A stretch of DNA of 64,000 bases from Prorocentrum cordatum (lineage: Eukaryota; Sar; Dinophyceae; Prorocentrales; Prorocentraceae). Positions 43,591 to 54,299 of the stretch are shown here, one piece after another; the first letter of the stretch is position 1; each line of letters begins with the position of its first letter. The position numbers were made by a program, and so were the translations under genes. The notes under the pieces are model-generated. The model had not been told where the DNA came from. It searched no databases and was given only the letters and a program-made list of their open reading frames with translations. The stretch spans positions 240,006 to 304,005 of the forward strand of contig CAUYUJ010011226.1 of the NCBI GenBank assembly GCA_963575745.1, read 5' to 3'.

Positions 43591-44705
43591 TTAGCGGGTT
43601 GGCCCGCAGATGTAGATGCAGCGGGTGCCCCCGCGGAAGCCGACGCAGCAACGGGCTCGGCGGGTGACCGAGCTTCCAGCTGGGCCCCTCTCCGTTTCGA
43701 GGGTGCCCTTGCACTGGCACCTGCCCGCCTTTGGAGCTCCTGATGCCCTGGATGTGGTCTGGAGTGTTTTCCTTTCCGCATCGGGCTGCGAAGCGCGATG
43801 CATTGTTGAGCCGCCCAGTGAGGGTGACCAGCCTGCTCCGCCGTGGGCCCTGCCAGGAGCGGCGCCGCGCCGCGCGACGGGCCCCTTCGGCTTGGGCGCG
43901 CTGCTGCTCTGGAACGCCGCCGCCGCGGCTGCCGCAGCTAGTCCGCTGGAGCGCGTTCTACGGGCAAGGCCCCCCGCGGGCCCCCCATCAAATTGCGTCG
44001 CCTTGTTTCTGGGGTCGGCCCCTGCTGAACTAGTCTGCTTCTTCGACCTCGGCGGCCTCGGCAAGCTTGAAGATGGAGATGGATCTGCGGCCTTCGGAGA
44101 GTGCTGCGGAGGCTTCGGGGGCTTGTCTGCTGTCTCGGCGGCCCCCCCCGCATCGGCAGACGCAGCGGGCCTCCCCGCGCTCTTGTGCGAGGAGCTGTCT
44201 GACGGAGGCTTCCGCCCACGTCGGTAGAACCTCATATTCTCGATGCCGGCCTTCTTTTTGCAATCCGATTTGTATCTTCCATCGGGGAGCTTGCGTCGCA
44301 CTACACTAGCTATCCACCCAATGCCTCTGCTGTGATATACCACTGCGCCACCCCCTTCCAGGGCCGTGTCCTCTGTGACTTGTGCATCGGTGCCTATATT
44401 TGCAACAATGTCGCCGCCAGTATCGGACTCGCATTCGTATGCAGACGCAGACGCAGGTACAGCGGGATCAACAGCTCGTGCGAGGCCGGACGCCTCGTCT
44501 CCTTTATTAGCCGTAGCTGGCGGGCCACCCCGCGCGTCCTGGTCCTCGCTGGCATCTTCGCGAGAAGAAACAAGTCTCCCCGCAGATGGGGCTGCTGGTG
44601 CATGGAGTCGGGCCTCGTGGTATCCCCGACTGCAGCGCTTAAGTCGGTGCTCCTCATCCAGGGCTTCCCAATGTTTTTCAGCGAGTCCTGCCTGGGCCGC
44701 GTCTA
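43591..44705 (-). pseudogene. copia-like internal coding remnant with a Tudor/SH3-like segment
   Basis: One minus frame is open from near 44690 to 43591, except for a TAG near 44712. It reads QAGLAEKHWEALDEEHRLKR, then acidic Ser/Asp-rich sequence, then AVVYHSRGIGWIASVVRRKL and LPDGRYKSDCKKKA (about 44350-44260), which resembles the small beta-barrel repeat common in dinoflagellate proteins (YYS-x-x-x-x-W-x-x-A-x-V-x-x-x-x-x-DG-x-Y-x-x-D). It ends in Lys/Pro/Ala-rich sequence. It may be part of the copia polyprotein between gag and protease, or an unrelated exon; I cannot decide. Confidence 0.4.
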
Positions 44706-45955
44706 GCGGCTAGTAGTCCGCTATGGTCAGGCGCGCGTCGCTGGGTTTGCAGCTTGGGTCCACCACGCGGCCTTCGCCGCCCCCGTGGGGCCAGGCCCAT
44801 GGGGCCCTCCCGAAGCCGGGGCCCCTCGAAGGGCGCCCCGTCGGCAGTTCGGTCTGCGGCCCGCGAAATGCTCGCATCCGCGGACTTCCCTTCGGTGCGT
44901 CTTCCGATCTGCAATGACGGCTCTGTCGCTGGCCTTCCTTTCCAGCGTTTCAACTGTTTCGGCGCCGCCACTTTTGTTGGCGCCGATGATTTTGCCCGTT
45001 TCTTGGCCCAGCTGCACGCGCCGCAAAGACCAAAAATGGCGGACTTCATGCTCGGGCCAACCCCCTGCCCGCCATTGCCTCATATAGTCGTCTGGTAATT
45101 ACCTGTTGGCGAGCTTCCCCGTCGTTCTGATCGCCAACTAGTCTGCTGCGAGGCTGGCCCCCGGGCTCGCCTGAAACCTCCTCGCCCTGATGCGGGGTGC
45201 CCCGCGACCGTGCCCTTCTTGGCGATCCTCTCGGACCTCGTGGATGTGGGCGCTGCGTGCCGCTTGAGCGGGCAAGCGGGCGCCTGCGCGAAAGACTCCG
45301 CCGGCGATGGCGCGGCGGATTGCTCTCAGCCCCAACTCCTCATCATGATCCTTTAGCGCGCCCCGCGCGTCTCCAGGCCTTGCGGCTCGAAGGGCGGTCA
45401 TGTGGCGCAAGGGTGAAGTGAGAACCTTCGTCGTGTCCGAGTTCGTGCTGGACCCGCTCAGAAAGGTCACCAGCGTGGCGCGGGATGCCCCGCAAAGGGT
45501 CGTCGGCGCAAGTTGCCCTGCACGCGGGGTTATCAATCGCCTGCGGTCGGAGCAACAATATTGAAGCTCCTCCTCCGTAGCCGGCGTCGTGCCATCATCA
45601 GAACTACCCGGCTCGCCCCCATCAGAGTGCGCAGGTGCCCCCGCCATCTGGCCGTCCGAGTCGGCAGGTGGTCGGCGCTCCTCGAGGACCCCCGCGCGCG
45701 CAGGTTGCCCCGCGATCGGGGTGCCCAGCCAGTCTGCGAGATCGATCTCGACGTGGCCGACGTAGTCCTCCTCGCAGCGCTCCTCGGCGCACCTCTCGAG
45801 GGAGCGCTGGCACCCGCGTGCCTCGCGGGCGCGAGGTGGGCGGCGGCTGCGGGATCGCCCTCTGGTTCGGCAGGGGGGGGGTTCGGAGTCGACATCCTGA
45901 ATGTCAGAATCGGTTTGAGCCACATGTATCGACGGGCCCCTGCCTCTCTCGTCGC

Positions 45956-46560
45956 CCCCGGGGCATTCGCGACGAATGCGCGGGTGCTATGGCAGATGTC
46001 GCGCTCCATGGTTTTCCCGCCGGCATCCTTCGGGTTGCCCCGGCGCCCCTTTTCCTGAGGTGCGCCCGCGGCCTCTGCCCCCCCCCTCAGGAAGATTTCC
46101 TCGCGCTGCGGCCCCGTGGGGGGGTGGGGGGGCAGGAATGTCAGCGCGCCTTCGCCATGTAACCGTCGTTGTTTACCCTTGCCCCTACCTTGCCCTTTGA
46201 CCGAGACGCGCGCCGAACTGCGTGTCGCGCCCTTCGGACCGGCGGCTTCGTAAGACGTCTCCATCGGCGTTTGTGCCCCGGGGGGCCCAAGAATATCCAT
46301 TGTGCCTGTTGCTGATCAGTGAGGCTCGCGGGCATATCGGGATAATCCAGGTTGCCAGTTCCTTCATCTGACGAAGTGTCGGTATCGGTGCCTGAGTCAG
46401 AATCGAACTCTGCACGTTGCCCCGCTGAGCTCATGAGGGCAGTGGCTCGGGGGGGGGGGGGGGGGCCGCCGTTGCCGACGGCCCGCGACATCGAGCCCCT
46501 GAGTCTTGCGAACCCATGGGCTGGCCATGGGTCGCCATTCCAGACGGCGCCGGCAGGCTG
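45956..46560 (-). pseudogene. copia gag basic region and degenerate zinc knuckle
   Basis: The frame 46491-46141 reads SDSGTDTDTSSDEGTGNLDY, then QWIFLGPPGHKRRWRRLTKP and VRRARHAVRRASRSKGKV, the acidic-then-basic pattern of dinoflagellate copia gag. In the next frame KGQGRGKGKQRR and EKGRRGNPKDAGGKTM precede ERDICHSTRAFVANAPG (46051-45956). This aligns with a C-x2-C-x4-H-x4-C knuckle whose first and last Cys are lost (Arg and Ala in their place). Nucleic-acid binding would be lost. Confidence 0.62.
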
Positions 46561-46649
46561 CCCCGCATGAGTGTCGCCATTAAAGATATCAGCGCGGTGG
46601 CCGCGGCTAAATGCATCACCAATGTTGCCGGGGGTTCGCTCGGCAAAAT

Positions 46650-47100
46650 AGGCGTTAGCCCGCGTGCGCTCCAGTCAGGAAGTCGAACTGATGCTGAGTC
46701 CTTGGCACTTCGTGGTTCAGTGGTCGTCGTAGTTGCTGCGCGCGCGAAGTGCCGACGCCTAGGGCCCTGAACAGTATGACTGCCCGGGTCTGGAAGTTTG
46801 GGGCGTTGAACCCCGCGGCGTCAGCTTCGAAGCGCGCAATCTCGAAGCGGGCCAGCGCCTGGTCCATCCGTTCCCCCGCATGGACGCGAAAGTCAATGAG
46901 AACCGCTCCCGGATTAATTTGTCGTTACTCATCCAGGTTCTCAAACTTAGGGCTGAAGGGGAACATTCTGTAGGTGGCGCTATCGGTGTGGCGCCCGCAA
47001 ATGTTCACTCCAAGTTTGATTACTGCGGGGGGGGCTCCCATGGCTATGGTCCTAGCGAGATCTCCGAAGCCGCGCTGTAAAGCGGCGGCCTGTTGGGAGG
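46650..47100 (-). pseudogene. copia gag capsid-like remnant
   Basis: A single minus frame reads QAAALQRGFGDLARTIAMG, VIKLGVNICGRHTDSATYRM, FSPKFENLDE, a TAA stop (46927-46925), INPGAVLIDFRVHAGERMDQ, ALARFEIARFEADAAGFNAP and NFQTRAVILFRALGV. This has the helical pattern of retrotransposon gag capsid (the part before the knuckle). One stop and a later frame change make it inactive. Its position, 400 bp inside the left LTR-like end, is where gag should begin. Confidence 0.65.
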
Positions 47101-47504
47101 GGTCATGACGTGGTCACGGTGATCCAAGCATGTACCTCGTGAGCGGGCTCGCGAAAAGGTGCGTTACCGGCAAAGTCCCAATGAGAGCCGGCGTGCGCGT
47201 GTCGTCTGCGCCAAACTGCGCATGTCCAACAGCGCATCCGATGGCGACCTGGAGGAGGCCAAATGTAGCGATGGCAATCCAGTGGCCCCGTAGGTCGGTG
47301 TCGGTTGTACGTGGTTGCAAGAGGCCTCTGCGTGAGCAGAGACAGCAGTGCAAGTGTCCTTGCGATGGTATAAAGCTTCTCCACGTAGAGCCACGTCACC
47401 CTGATGTTCTGCCATGTCGGCAGTACACCAGATAGTGCTGTGGATAACAAAGAGTAGAGCTAGAACTGACCACCAACGGCCAGCTCCGCTACCAAGTAGA
47501 AAGC

Positions 47505-47767
47505 TGGTCGGGAGGCCCAACCAGATGGTTCGCCCAAGGCGAAGCATACGTCCAACCCTATTGTATCGCATTAGCGATAATGATAGAAGTAGGAAGGAAC
47601 CGCTTGAGCGGCGACGATGCATCTCAAGAAGAACGGGTGGAACGTTTTGTGTCTCGATGTAAGGTAGCGGGGCGCGGTGCGTCTCGGTCATATAAGTGGC
47701 CGGTCACGTGGCCAAAATGGCCGCGGACAAACGCTCGATACCTCTCGCCGTTGCCTTCCCTCCTTCA
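47505..47767 (-). repeat. LTR-like end, left copy
   Basis: The partner of 38310-38576, in the same orientation, 5' of the gag remnant on minus. Homology stops sharply at 47767 (ccttca) on the outer side. The inner boundary is unclear; sequence down to about 47400 cannot be aligned by eye. Confidence 0.65.
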
Positions 47768-48229
47768 GAATGATCCATTCATCTTTCCGCACGTCTGTCT
47801 ATGATCCCACGCATGAACTCATTCATGTGTTCGTCCGTCCTTCCATGCAGTCATGAAGCGAGCGTCGAGGGGGTTCAGCGATATATGCGCGCAACTTTGA
47901 GATCAGGCCGCTCCCGCTTGCGGTGTGCCGCGCGAAAGCACCGTGGCAATGGCATTACACCCGAAACTCGATACCTGGCCACTTGTCCGTCCAAGTAACC
48001 CCAACCCACCCGATATTACGCAACGTCGCCTCCAGCATGACACTCCGTGACCCTACCTAGCTTCATACGGCGTGCCGCCTACGTCCGAGAGGCCACAATA
48101 ACACCACACTGTGGCCCGAGGTGGCCACGGAACTCCCCGAGGGTGCTCACAAGAGAGCATCATAGAAACATGCAGAGTTAGTGACTGTTGCCTTCTCGCC
48201 TTTCCGCTTCCATACAATTTCTCAAGCCT
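47768..48229. other. complex spacer, no recognised gene
   Basis: It contains a few catycattc-like pentamers at 47770-47830 and no domain. Confidence 0.45.
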
Positions 48230-48440
48230 GAAGAGGGCCCCGCTCTGGCCCAAGAGGATTTTCGAAGGACCCCAAGAAGGCTCCCCATATCCTGAAGAAC
48301 AGCCCAAGGAGAGTCCCGACATGGACCTGAGAAGCAAATTTTTCGATTCCAAGGGGGCCGCCGCCAGTGGTCACCCACAAGAATGGCAAAACAAAAACCC
48401 AACAGAGTTCCAAGACGGCTTCAGAAGCTCCGAAAACGGC
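48230..48440. repeat. GGCC-rich minisatellite, short block
   Basis: cccaagaggattttcgaagg and ccccaagaaggc type units, more decayed than in other blocks. Confidence 0.6.
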
Positions 48441-49219
48441 ACCAGGAGAGACCCATTGTGGCTCCGAGAGGCTGCCGTAGGTCCCCGAGTTGCCATTGCT
48501 GTGGCCTTTTCGGGCTGACCACGGATTCGTTTGGACTGGTGTCCCCCGTTTTCGTTCCACGAACGCTTCCCGATTATACTTTTCATGGCAACTCGCATTG
48601 GAAGCGATTCTGGATGGGATGTTTTTGGGTACTTCTTCCGTCGCAACCGCAGGCGAAGGCGCCAGCAACGGGTCGAGTCGGCTCGGGCTACGAGCGAACC
48701 TAATTGCCAGCGCGAGCGCAGAAGAGAGCAGGACCTACCGCAGGGGGAAGCAGCTGCGCCAGGGCCGTGCAGGGGATGTTTTTTGGGTACGCAAGGCGCC
48801 AAATCGCACAACGCTGCGTGCAACTTCTGCGCCAAACTACTGGGGAACGGCGGGTGATGCGCAGTCGGCCTCCTCGACGCAATTACACATGCATGTATAG
48901 CTGTATGTGCGCATGTTGCAACAATAAAGATATGGTCTGCCCTGCCGCTAAGGTTTCACATGCGCTGTGCTCCTTCGCCCTGAGCTGACAAACTCCAGAT
49001 GGCACACGTCTCTCACGATACAGAAGGTCTCCTTACCAGCGAACAAGGCGTCTAAGATCGACGGTGGGACCTCCGTGGCTCCACCAATATCTTACAAGCG
49101 CTGATCGCCGTGGCCCCCTGATGCACAACGCGTCCTGTATCTTTTCCTTCCCCCCAAGCCTCTCTCTCTCTCTCTCTCTTTCTCTCACTATATATAATGT
49201 GTATAAGCACACATTTCAT
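48441..49219. other. complex sequence ending in a (CT)n run
   Basis: No recognised gene. (ct)n at 49161-49186 followed by tatatataatg directly precedes composite element copy 3. Confidence 0.5.
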
Positions 49220-50160
49220 ATCGGAGGTTGGGAAGTGAGATCGAAGTGGAACGGGGAGCCCCCCACTGGGCAATCGGCTTTGGTTTCGGGTTCGTGTCGT
49301 GCGTGCGAGGCGAAGCTGCGTGGGCGGGCGAAAGGAACGACTCCGCTGTGGCCAAAGCGGGTCAAGACAAAAAACCGCCCCTCCGGTGGGCCGGCGGGGC
49401 CAGGGGTGTCCCGCCGTGGTGTCCCGCTGTGGCGTCCCGTCGGTATGCCGTCGGTGTCCGCGGGCGGTGACCAAGGGTTTCCCTCCCTGGTGTCCCGTCG
49501 GTGTCCCGTAGTGAGATCGGTAGTGGGACTGGAAGTGATAACGATAGTGAGATCGATAATGATTCCGATAATGACAGGGATCATGAGATCGATCGTGAAA
49601 TCGATAGTGAGATCGGTCGTGTGATCGATCGTAAGTTCAACAGTGACATCGATATTGAGATCGATCATGAGATCGATCGTAATAAGGATCGTGAGCTCGA
49701 TCATGGGATCGTTTGCGGTATTGAGACCGATCATGACATCAATCCAATGAGATCGATTGTGCGATCGATAGTGCGTTCGATAGTGAGACCGATCGTGAGA
49801 TCGATGAAAAGATCGATAGTGCTATCGATACTGAGATCGATCGTGAAATCGATAGTGAGATCGATAATGGAGTCGGTTGTGGGATCGATAGTAAGATCGA
49901 TAATGATGCCGAGCGTACTATGAATTGTGGGATCGATCGTGAGATCGATCGTGGGATCGAAGGTAAGATCGTCAATGCTATCGATTGTGAGATCGATAGT
50001 GGGATCGATCGTGATATCCATTATAACAATAAGATCGATCGTGAAATCGATATGGTGAGACTGATCATTATATCGATAGTAAGATCGACAATGGTATCAA
50101 TCGAGTGTGGCTTTGGTTCCTCCCCCCGAACCTCTTTACCCCCCCAAGGGTGGTCGTATA
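49220..50160 (+). mobile_element. composite repeat element, copy 3 (complete A-to-B)
   Basis: It runs from ggaggttgggaagtgagatcg (49223) through an A terminus with ggcttt, ggtttcgggttcgtgtcg and gaggcgaagctgcgtggg. A ctgtggccaaagcggg-to-ccggcgggg unit follows, then gtgtcccg runs (49400-49510) and about 590 bp of gagatcgat repeats (49510-50105). It ends in the B terminus cctccccccgaacctc (50119-50134) plus aagggtggtcgtatagg. On the minus strand B begins gaggttcggggggagg, so A and B face inward with similar GGAGGTT-G-rich ends. There is no coding sequence for a transposase, so if mobile it is non-autonomous. Confidence 0.72.
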
Positions 50161-50364
50161 GGCGTCTGTATGTGTGAAGATTCTAAGGCCAAGTGTGAGG
50201 TCATTCGTCATTCCGATCCAGAGACGGTGGCTCGGTGGCCCGTATGATTCTGCCTCAAGACGTATATTTCGAGGCGAACGTGAGGCCCTGAGGATCCTGA
50301 TTCCTTGGTTCGTGGCCCGTTTCTCCTGGACAGCTCCCAGAGAGCTAGAGGGTCTCCTCTCCAA
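50161..50364. other. spacer
   Basis: No recognised feature. Confidence 0.4.
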
Positions 50365-50440
50365 GGCGCTCAGGCAAATATCCTCGCAACAACCTGCTTG
50401 AGGCCGCAGCTTGTGCGGGAAGGATTCTCCCACTTTTCGG
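50365..50440 (+). repeat. ~70-bp direct repeat, copy 1
   Basis: Shares ggcaaatatcctcgcaa, aacctgcttgagg, agcttgt and cgggaaggatt with 50655-50720. Confidence 0.78.
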
Positions 50441-50654
50441 GGGGACGTAAAACTCGGGTTCGGGGGACTCGGGTTGGCTTGACGGGGCCATCATCAAAAT
50501 GACGAGATCCATTCAAACATTTGACGCGAGCTACCGCTGCAAACATCCCACGAAAACTGGACCGTCAAAATCCAGGACGCGCTCGTCAAAAAGCGTTGGC
50601 AAACCTGAGCTCTGGCGTATTCGAATCTTACGTTTCCCTGGTCCACGGCTACTG

Positions 50655-50720
50655 GGCAAACATCCTCGCAATAACCTGCTTGAGGCTAGCTTGTCCGGGA
50701 AAGGCTTTCCGACTCCTTCC
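50655..50720 (+). repeat. ~70-bp direct repeat, copy 2
   Basis: Partner of 50365-50440, about 285 bp downstream, with one deletion. Confidence 0.78.
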
Positions 50721-51261
50721 CACCGCGTGGCGGCAAGCCTTGGCGAAGCTCCTTCGCAGCTCTTCCTGGCCCCCTTTCGCAGGTCCTGCTCTCGAGCTTG
50801 CAAGCTCCCAAGTATAAGACGGAACCAAGAGGAAGATAACATCGGGTGAGGATAAATCGAGAATCTCTGAAATCCGGCGGCTCTGGAGGGTGTCTCGGGC
50901 GCTGCGGCAGCGTTCCGGAACGCTCTCAGGGCGCTCTGGAACGCTCTGGAACGGGTTTATCCTCGTCCTAGCCCCGTCCGATTTGAAGCCTCTTTGCAAG
51001 CGTCTCGAACATACTTTTTCCAAGATGCCTCTTGGAGGGCTAAGAGGGCTTCATATCAGAAGCCGGCAGCGCCGGTCAGGGATCCCCGCAGAGCCTTGCT
51101 TGAAGCTGCAACGTGTTCTGGAAGCGTTGTCCTACTCATTCCCAATACGTGTGCCGCGAGCCCTTGCGCAGATTCTTCGCAACCCTGCCTGGGCTCATGC
51201 TAAGCGTTCCCCGCAAAATTTCCTGCGCCCTGGACTGCTCCGCTATCTGGGTATCGGACGC
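50721..51261. other. complex sequence, no recognised gene
   Basis: Short gctctggaacgctctgg repeats near 50925-50955 and a distant relative of the 50365 repeat near 51092 (gccttgcttgaagctg). No gene. Confidence 0.45.
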
Positions 51262-51592
51262 CGCAAATCTCCCGTATGGTCTCCTGGGTGATCTGCCGTA
51301 TGGTCTCCAGGAAGATCTCCCGTGTGGACTCACGTATGGTCTCTGGTATGGTCTCCAATTTGGTCTCACGTATGATCTCCCATATGCTCTCCCATCTGAT
51401 CTCCAACATGGTTTCCGTCATTTTCTCCGGTATGGTCTCCCGTAAAGTTTCCCGCGTGATATTCCTTATGGTCTCCCGTATGGTCTCCCGTATGGTCTGC
51501 CGCATGATCTCCCGTATGGTCTCCAGTCTGGTCTCCCGTGTGATTTCTCGTATCGTCTCCAGTATAGTCTCCAATCTGGGCTCCCGCAGGTG
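51262..51592 (+). repeat. 15-bp tandem repeat (tatggtctcccgtat)
   Basis: About 22 degenerate units of gtatggtctcccgta. The open frames across it (VSRMVSRMV on plus, ETIRETIRE on minus) reflect the 15-bp period. Confidence 0.93.
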
Positions 51593-52699
51593 CAGTACAG
51601 TCTAATGATCTATGCTTCCTGTAATCATGCTGTTTCGGGTCTTGCGCAGCCAAAGTGTAGTCACTTTTGTTTGAGACAACGGGCTAACACTGTTATGCTG
51701 CGCCATGCCACCGTTTTGTACGCAGGAATATCACTCCATCACGCGGCTCCCTTGTCTTCATCGTCCACCTATAGCGATCTCGGATCGGGTCAACATCAAA
51801 CAAATCTACTGCCTCACCATTCCTCGCTCATGACAGAAAGGGTTCCGTCTCTCTCTCTTTCTATATCTCTCTCTCTCTCTTTCCTCCCCTCTCTCTCACA
51901 CGCAAATGTTCACTGTTCGGCACTGCGCGTGTCACGACCGCTTCAAAGGCACTAGCGGCCGATTGCGTTGCGAATGGAATTTCGCCATCCCACACATCTC
52001 TGCCTGGGCTGATTTTCACCGTCTCAAAACATTGGCACGCCCATTGGTCACTCTCCACGAGAAGCGGTCGCACTCTGTGGACTCCATCGCACCCCTGCTC
52101 TCTCATTGCCCGGAGTTCTGTCCGCTCCTCGCCCTCCCTGGCAAGACATGCTGGGGATAGCAGACGTCCATGTGCTTGGGGCCCATCCACTTCGCGCCCC
52201 CGAGCAATCGCGGACTTCTTCTCCCCCAGAGCTCGTACTTCTGAGAAACATCCTCGACATCAGTATAGAAAACAACGAACAACATAAAGTCGCAGTAACA
52301 GCGCAGGGAGGGGGAAGCACGGTCTGTTCAGATGAGTGAGCGCCTCAGCTGCTTGATACTGTCTGCGCACCGCACTTCTACCATTCACGCTCTTCCACAC
52401 TCTAAATGTTCCGACTTCTGGAAATCGAGATGTGCAAACATTCGGCACGACTCCGTATTGCACGCGCCAAGCCAGAGAGAGGGGGCAGAAATATCATTCA
52501 CCGTCCCAAGGCGCGTAGCTAAAGTGGGGGCTCGCGGATTGTTATCACGTTGATGTTAAACATGGTTTAGTCTACAATTATTACTGATGGACATCTAATA
52601 TCCGTCTGGGCGCTCTCGCCTCGGCGCCAGCTGCATTTCCTTTGAGCTTGAGGCTCGCAAGCGCTCAAGCGTTTCGGGGTACCGCCCAAACCGGCCCCC
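51593..52699. other. complex sequence, no recognised gene
   Basis: It includes a ctctct run at 51845-51900. Open frames are below 110 codons and have no domain. Confidence 0.5.
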
Positions 52700-52755
52700 A
52701 ACAACAGCAGCAGCAGCAGCAGCAGCGACAGCGACAGCGACAGCGACAACAACAA
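52700..52755 (+). repeat. CAG/ACAGCG microsatellite
   Basis: cagcagcag followed by gacagcgacagcg and caacaacaa. Confidence 0.92.
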
Positions 52756-52914
52756 TCATTTTAAGACTGCTCGCTCTTATTTGCTCGCGTGTCATTCAAA
52801 ATGCATATCCCAAGCCCTGGATACCCGCCCTCTTCGTCTTCGATCGTACCCCCTTTTGGGGGTATATTCATTCCCTGCCACGTGTGGTTGGTGAAGCCCT
52901 TGAAGACGCAAAGT

Positions 52915-54205
52915 AACAGATAACGGCCCACGAAGGGCGTGTAATCCGGGGCCACAGAGGGCAGCGACGGGGCCGCTGAGGGCAGAAACGGGGCCACGAA
53001 GGGCAGCGAGGGGGCCACAAAGGGCGACAGCGGACCCACGAAGGGCATGCATATGGGGCCACGACGGGCGCGAGCGAGCGGGGGCCACGTAGGGCATTCG
53101 TATATGGGGTCACAAAGGGCGACAACGGGGCCACTGAGGGCAGCAACGGGACCACGAAGGGCAGCGAGAGGGCCACGAAGGGCGACAGCGGGGCTACGAA
53201 GGGCATGCGTATGGTTGCGAGGAAATCCAAAGTGAGAGCGCGATTCTCCAATAAACTGTGAGGAAGTATCAGGCGGGAGCCGCGATTCGGTGGTAAATTG
53301 CGAGGGAGTCCCAAGCGAGAGCGCGATTCTTCAATACATTGTAAGGAAGTCTCAGGCGGGAGCTGTTGTTGGCGCGGGCCACGACGGGCGCGAACGAGCG
53401 GGGGCCCCGAAGGGCATACGTATAGGGGGCCGCAGAGGGCAGCGACGGAGCCGCTGAGGGCAGAAACGGGGCCACGAAGGGCAGAGTGGGGGCCACGAAG
53501 AGCGACAGCGGGGCCACGAAAGGCATGCATATGGGGCCACGACGGGCGCGAACGAGCGGGAGCCACGAAGGGCATACCTATATGGGGCCAGGAAAAGCGA
53601 CAGCGGGGACACTGAGCGCAGAAAGTGGGTCACGAAGGGCAGCGAGGGGGCCACGAATGGCGACAGCGGGGCGACGAAACGCATGCGTATGGGACCACGA
53701 ATGGCGCGAGCGAGCGGAGCCACGACGGGCGATTAATCCGGGGCCACAGAGGGCAGCGACGGGGCCGCTGAGGGCAGAAGCGGGGCCACGAAGGGCAAAG
53801 AGGGAACCACGAAGAGCGACAGCGGGGCCACGAAGGGCATGCATATGGGGCCACGACGGGCGCGAGCGAGCGGGGGGCCACGAAGGGCATTCGTATATGG
53901 GGCCACAAAAAGCGACAGCGGGGCCACTGAGGGCAGCAAAGGGGCCACGAAGGGCAGCGAGAGGGCCACGAAGGGCGACAGCGTGGCTACGAAACGCATG
54001 CGTATGGGACCACGAAGGGCGCGAGCGAGCGGGGGCCACGAAGGGCAATCAATCCGGGGCCACAGAGGGCAGCGACGGGGCCACTGAGGGCAGCAACGGG
54101 GCCACGAAGGGCAGCGAGCGAAGGCGACCGCGGAACCAGTACGGGCAGCGAGGGGCATCGAAGGCGGGCGAAGGGCAGCGAGCGGCGACTGCAATCCCTA
54201 ACGGG
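52915..54205. repeat. ~18-20-bp satellite (ggggccacgaagggcagc)
   Basis: Units alternate ggggccacgaagggc with agcgac/agcgag and occasional gcatgcatatggggccacg, and gggcgcgagcgagcgg blocks at irregular intervals, giving a loose higher-order pattern. Minus frames read PFVAPLSPFVAPSLP and plus frames ATKGSERATKGDS; both are repeat artefacts. It is interrupted at 53222-53395 by a different repeat. Confidence 0.92.
53222..53395 (+). repeat. ctgtgaggaagtatcaggcg repeat, locus 1
   Basis: Two diverged units (aaactgtgaggaagtatcag, gcgggagccgcgattcgg, gagagcgcgattcttcaat). The same units occur at 54300-54545, and related pieces at 54785-54895 (reversed) and in the 153-bp repeat at 57080-57620. Confidence 0.82.
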
Positions 54206-54299
54206 CTGGTCGAGCGGGCAAGCCCAAACGGGCGGGTCGAGCGGGCGGATCGTTGAAGCGTAAATTCTGCTTGAACCGCCAGGCAATATGTAGCGGGAG

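Larger units (their letters stand above)
38290..47767 (-). mobile_element. decayed Ty1/copia-like LTR retrotransposon with nested LINE insertions
   Basis: On the minus strand the parts lie in the expected copia order: LTR-like end (47767 to about 47505), ~400-bp leader, gag capsid-like remnant (47100-46650), basic/zinc-knuckle-like remnant (46560-45956), a long Pro/Ala/Ser-rich internal part (45900-41370), RNase H C-terminus (38995-38698), and a second LTR-like end (38576 to about 38310) 121 bp after the RNase H stop. Two LINE 3' ends (38996-40290 plus, 41280-40787 minus) sit where integrase and RT should be. Frame changes and stops show it is dead. LTR ends, primer-binding site and target duplication were not located. 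Confidence 0.65.

Noticed and set aside
51262-51592. Heptad-like ETIRETIRE coiled coil on minus
   Set aside because: The 15-bp tandem repeat explains the periodicity, and the plus strand is open as well.
52915-54205. Pro/Val-rich and Lys/Gly/Ser-rich structural proteins
   Set aside because: Both strands and several frames are open over an 18-20-bp satellite.
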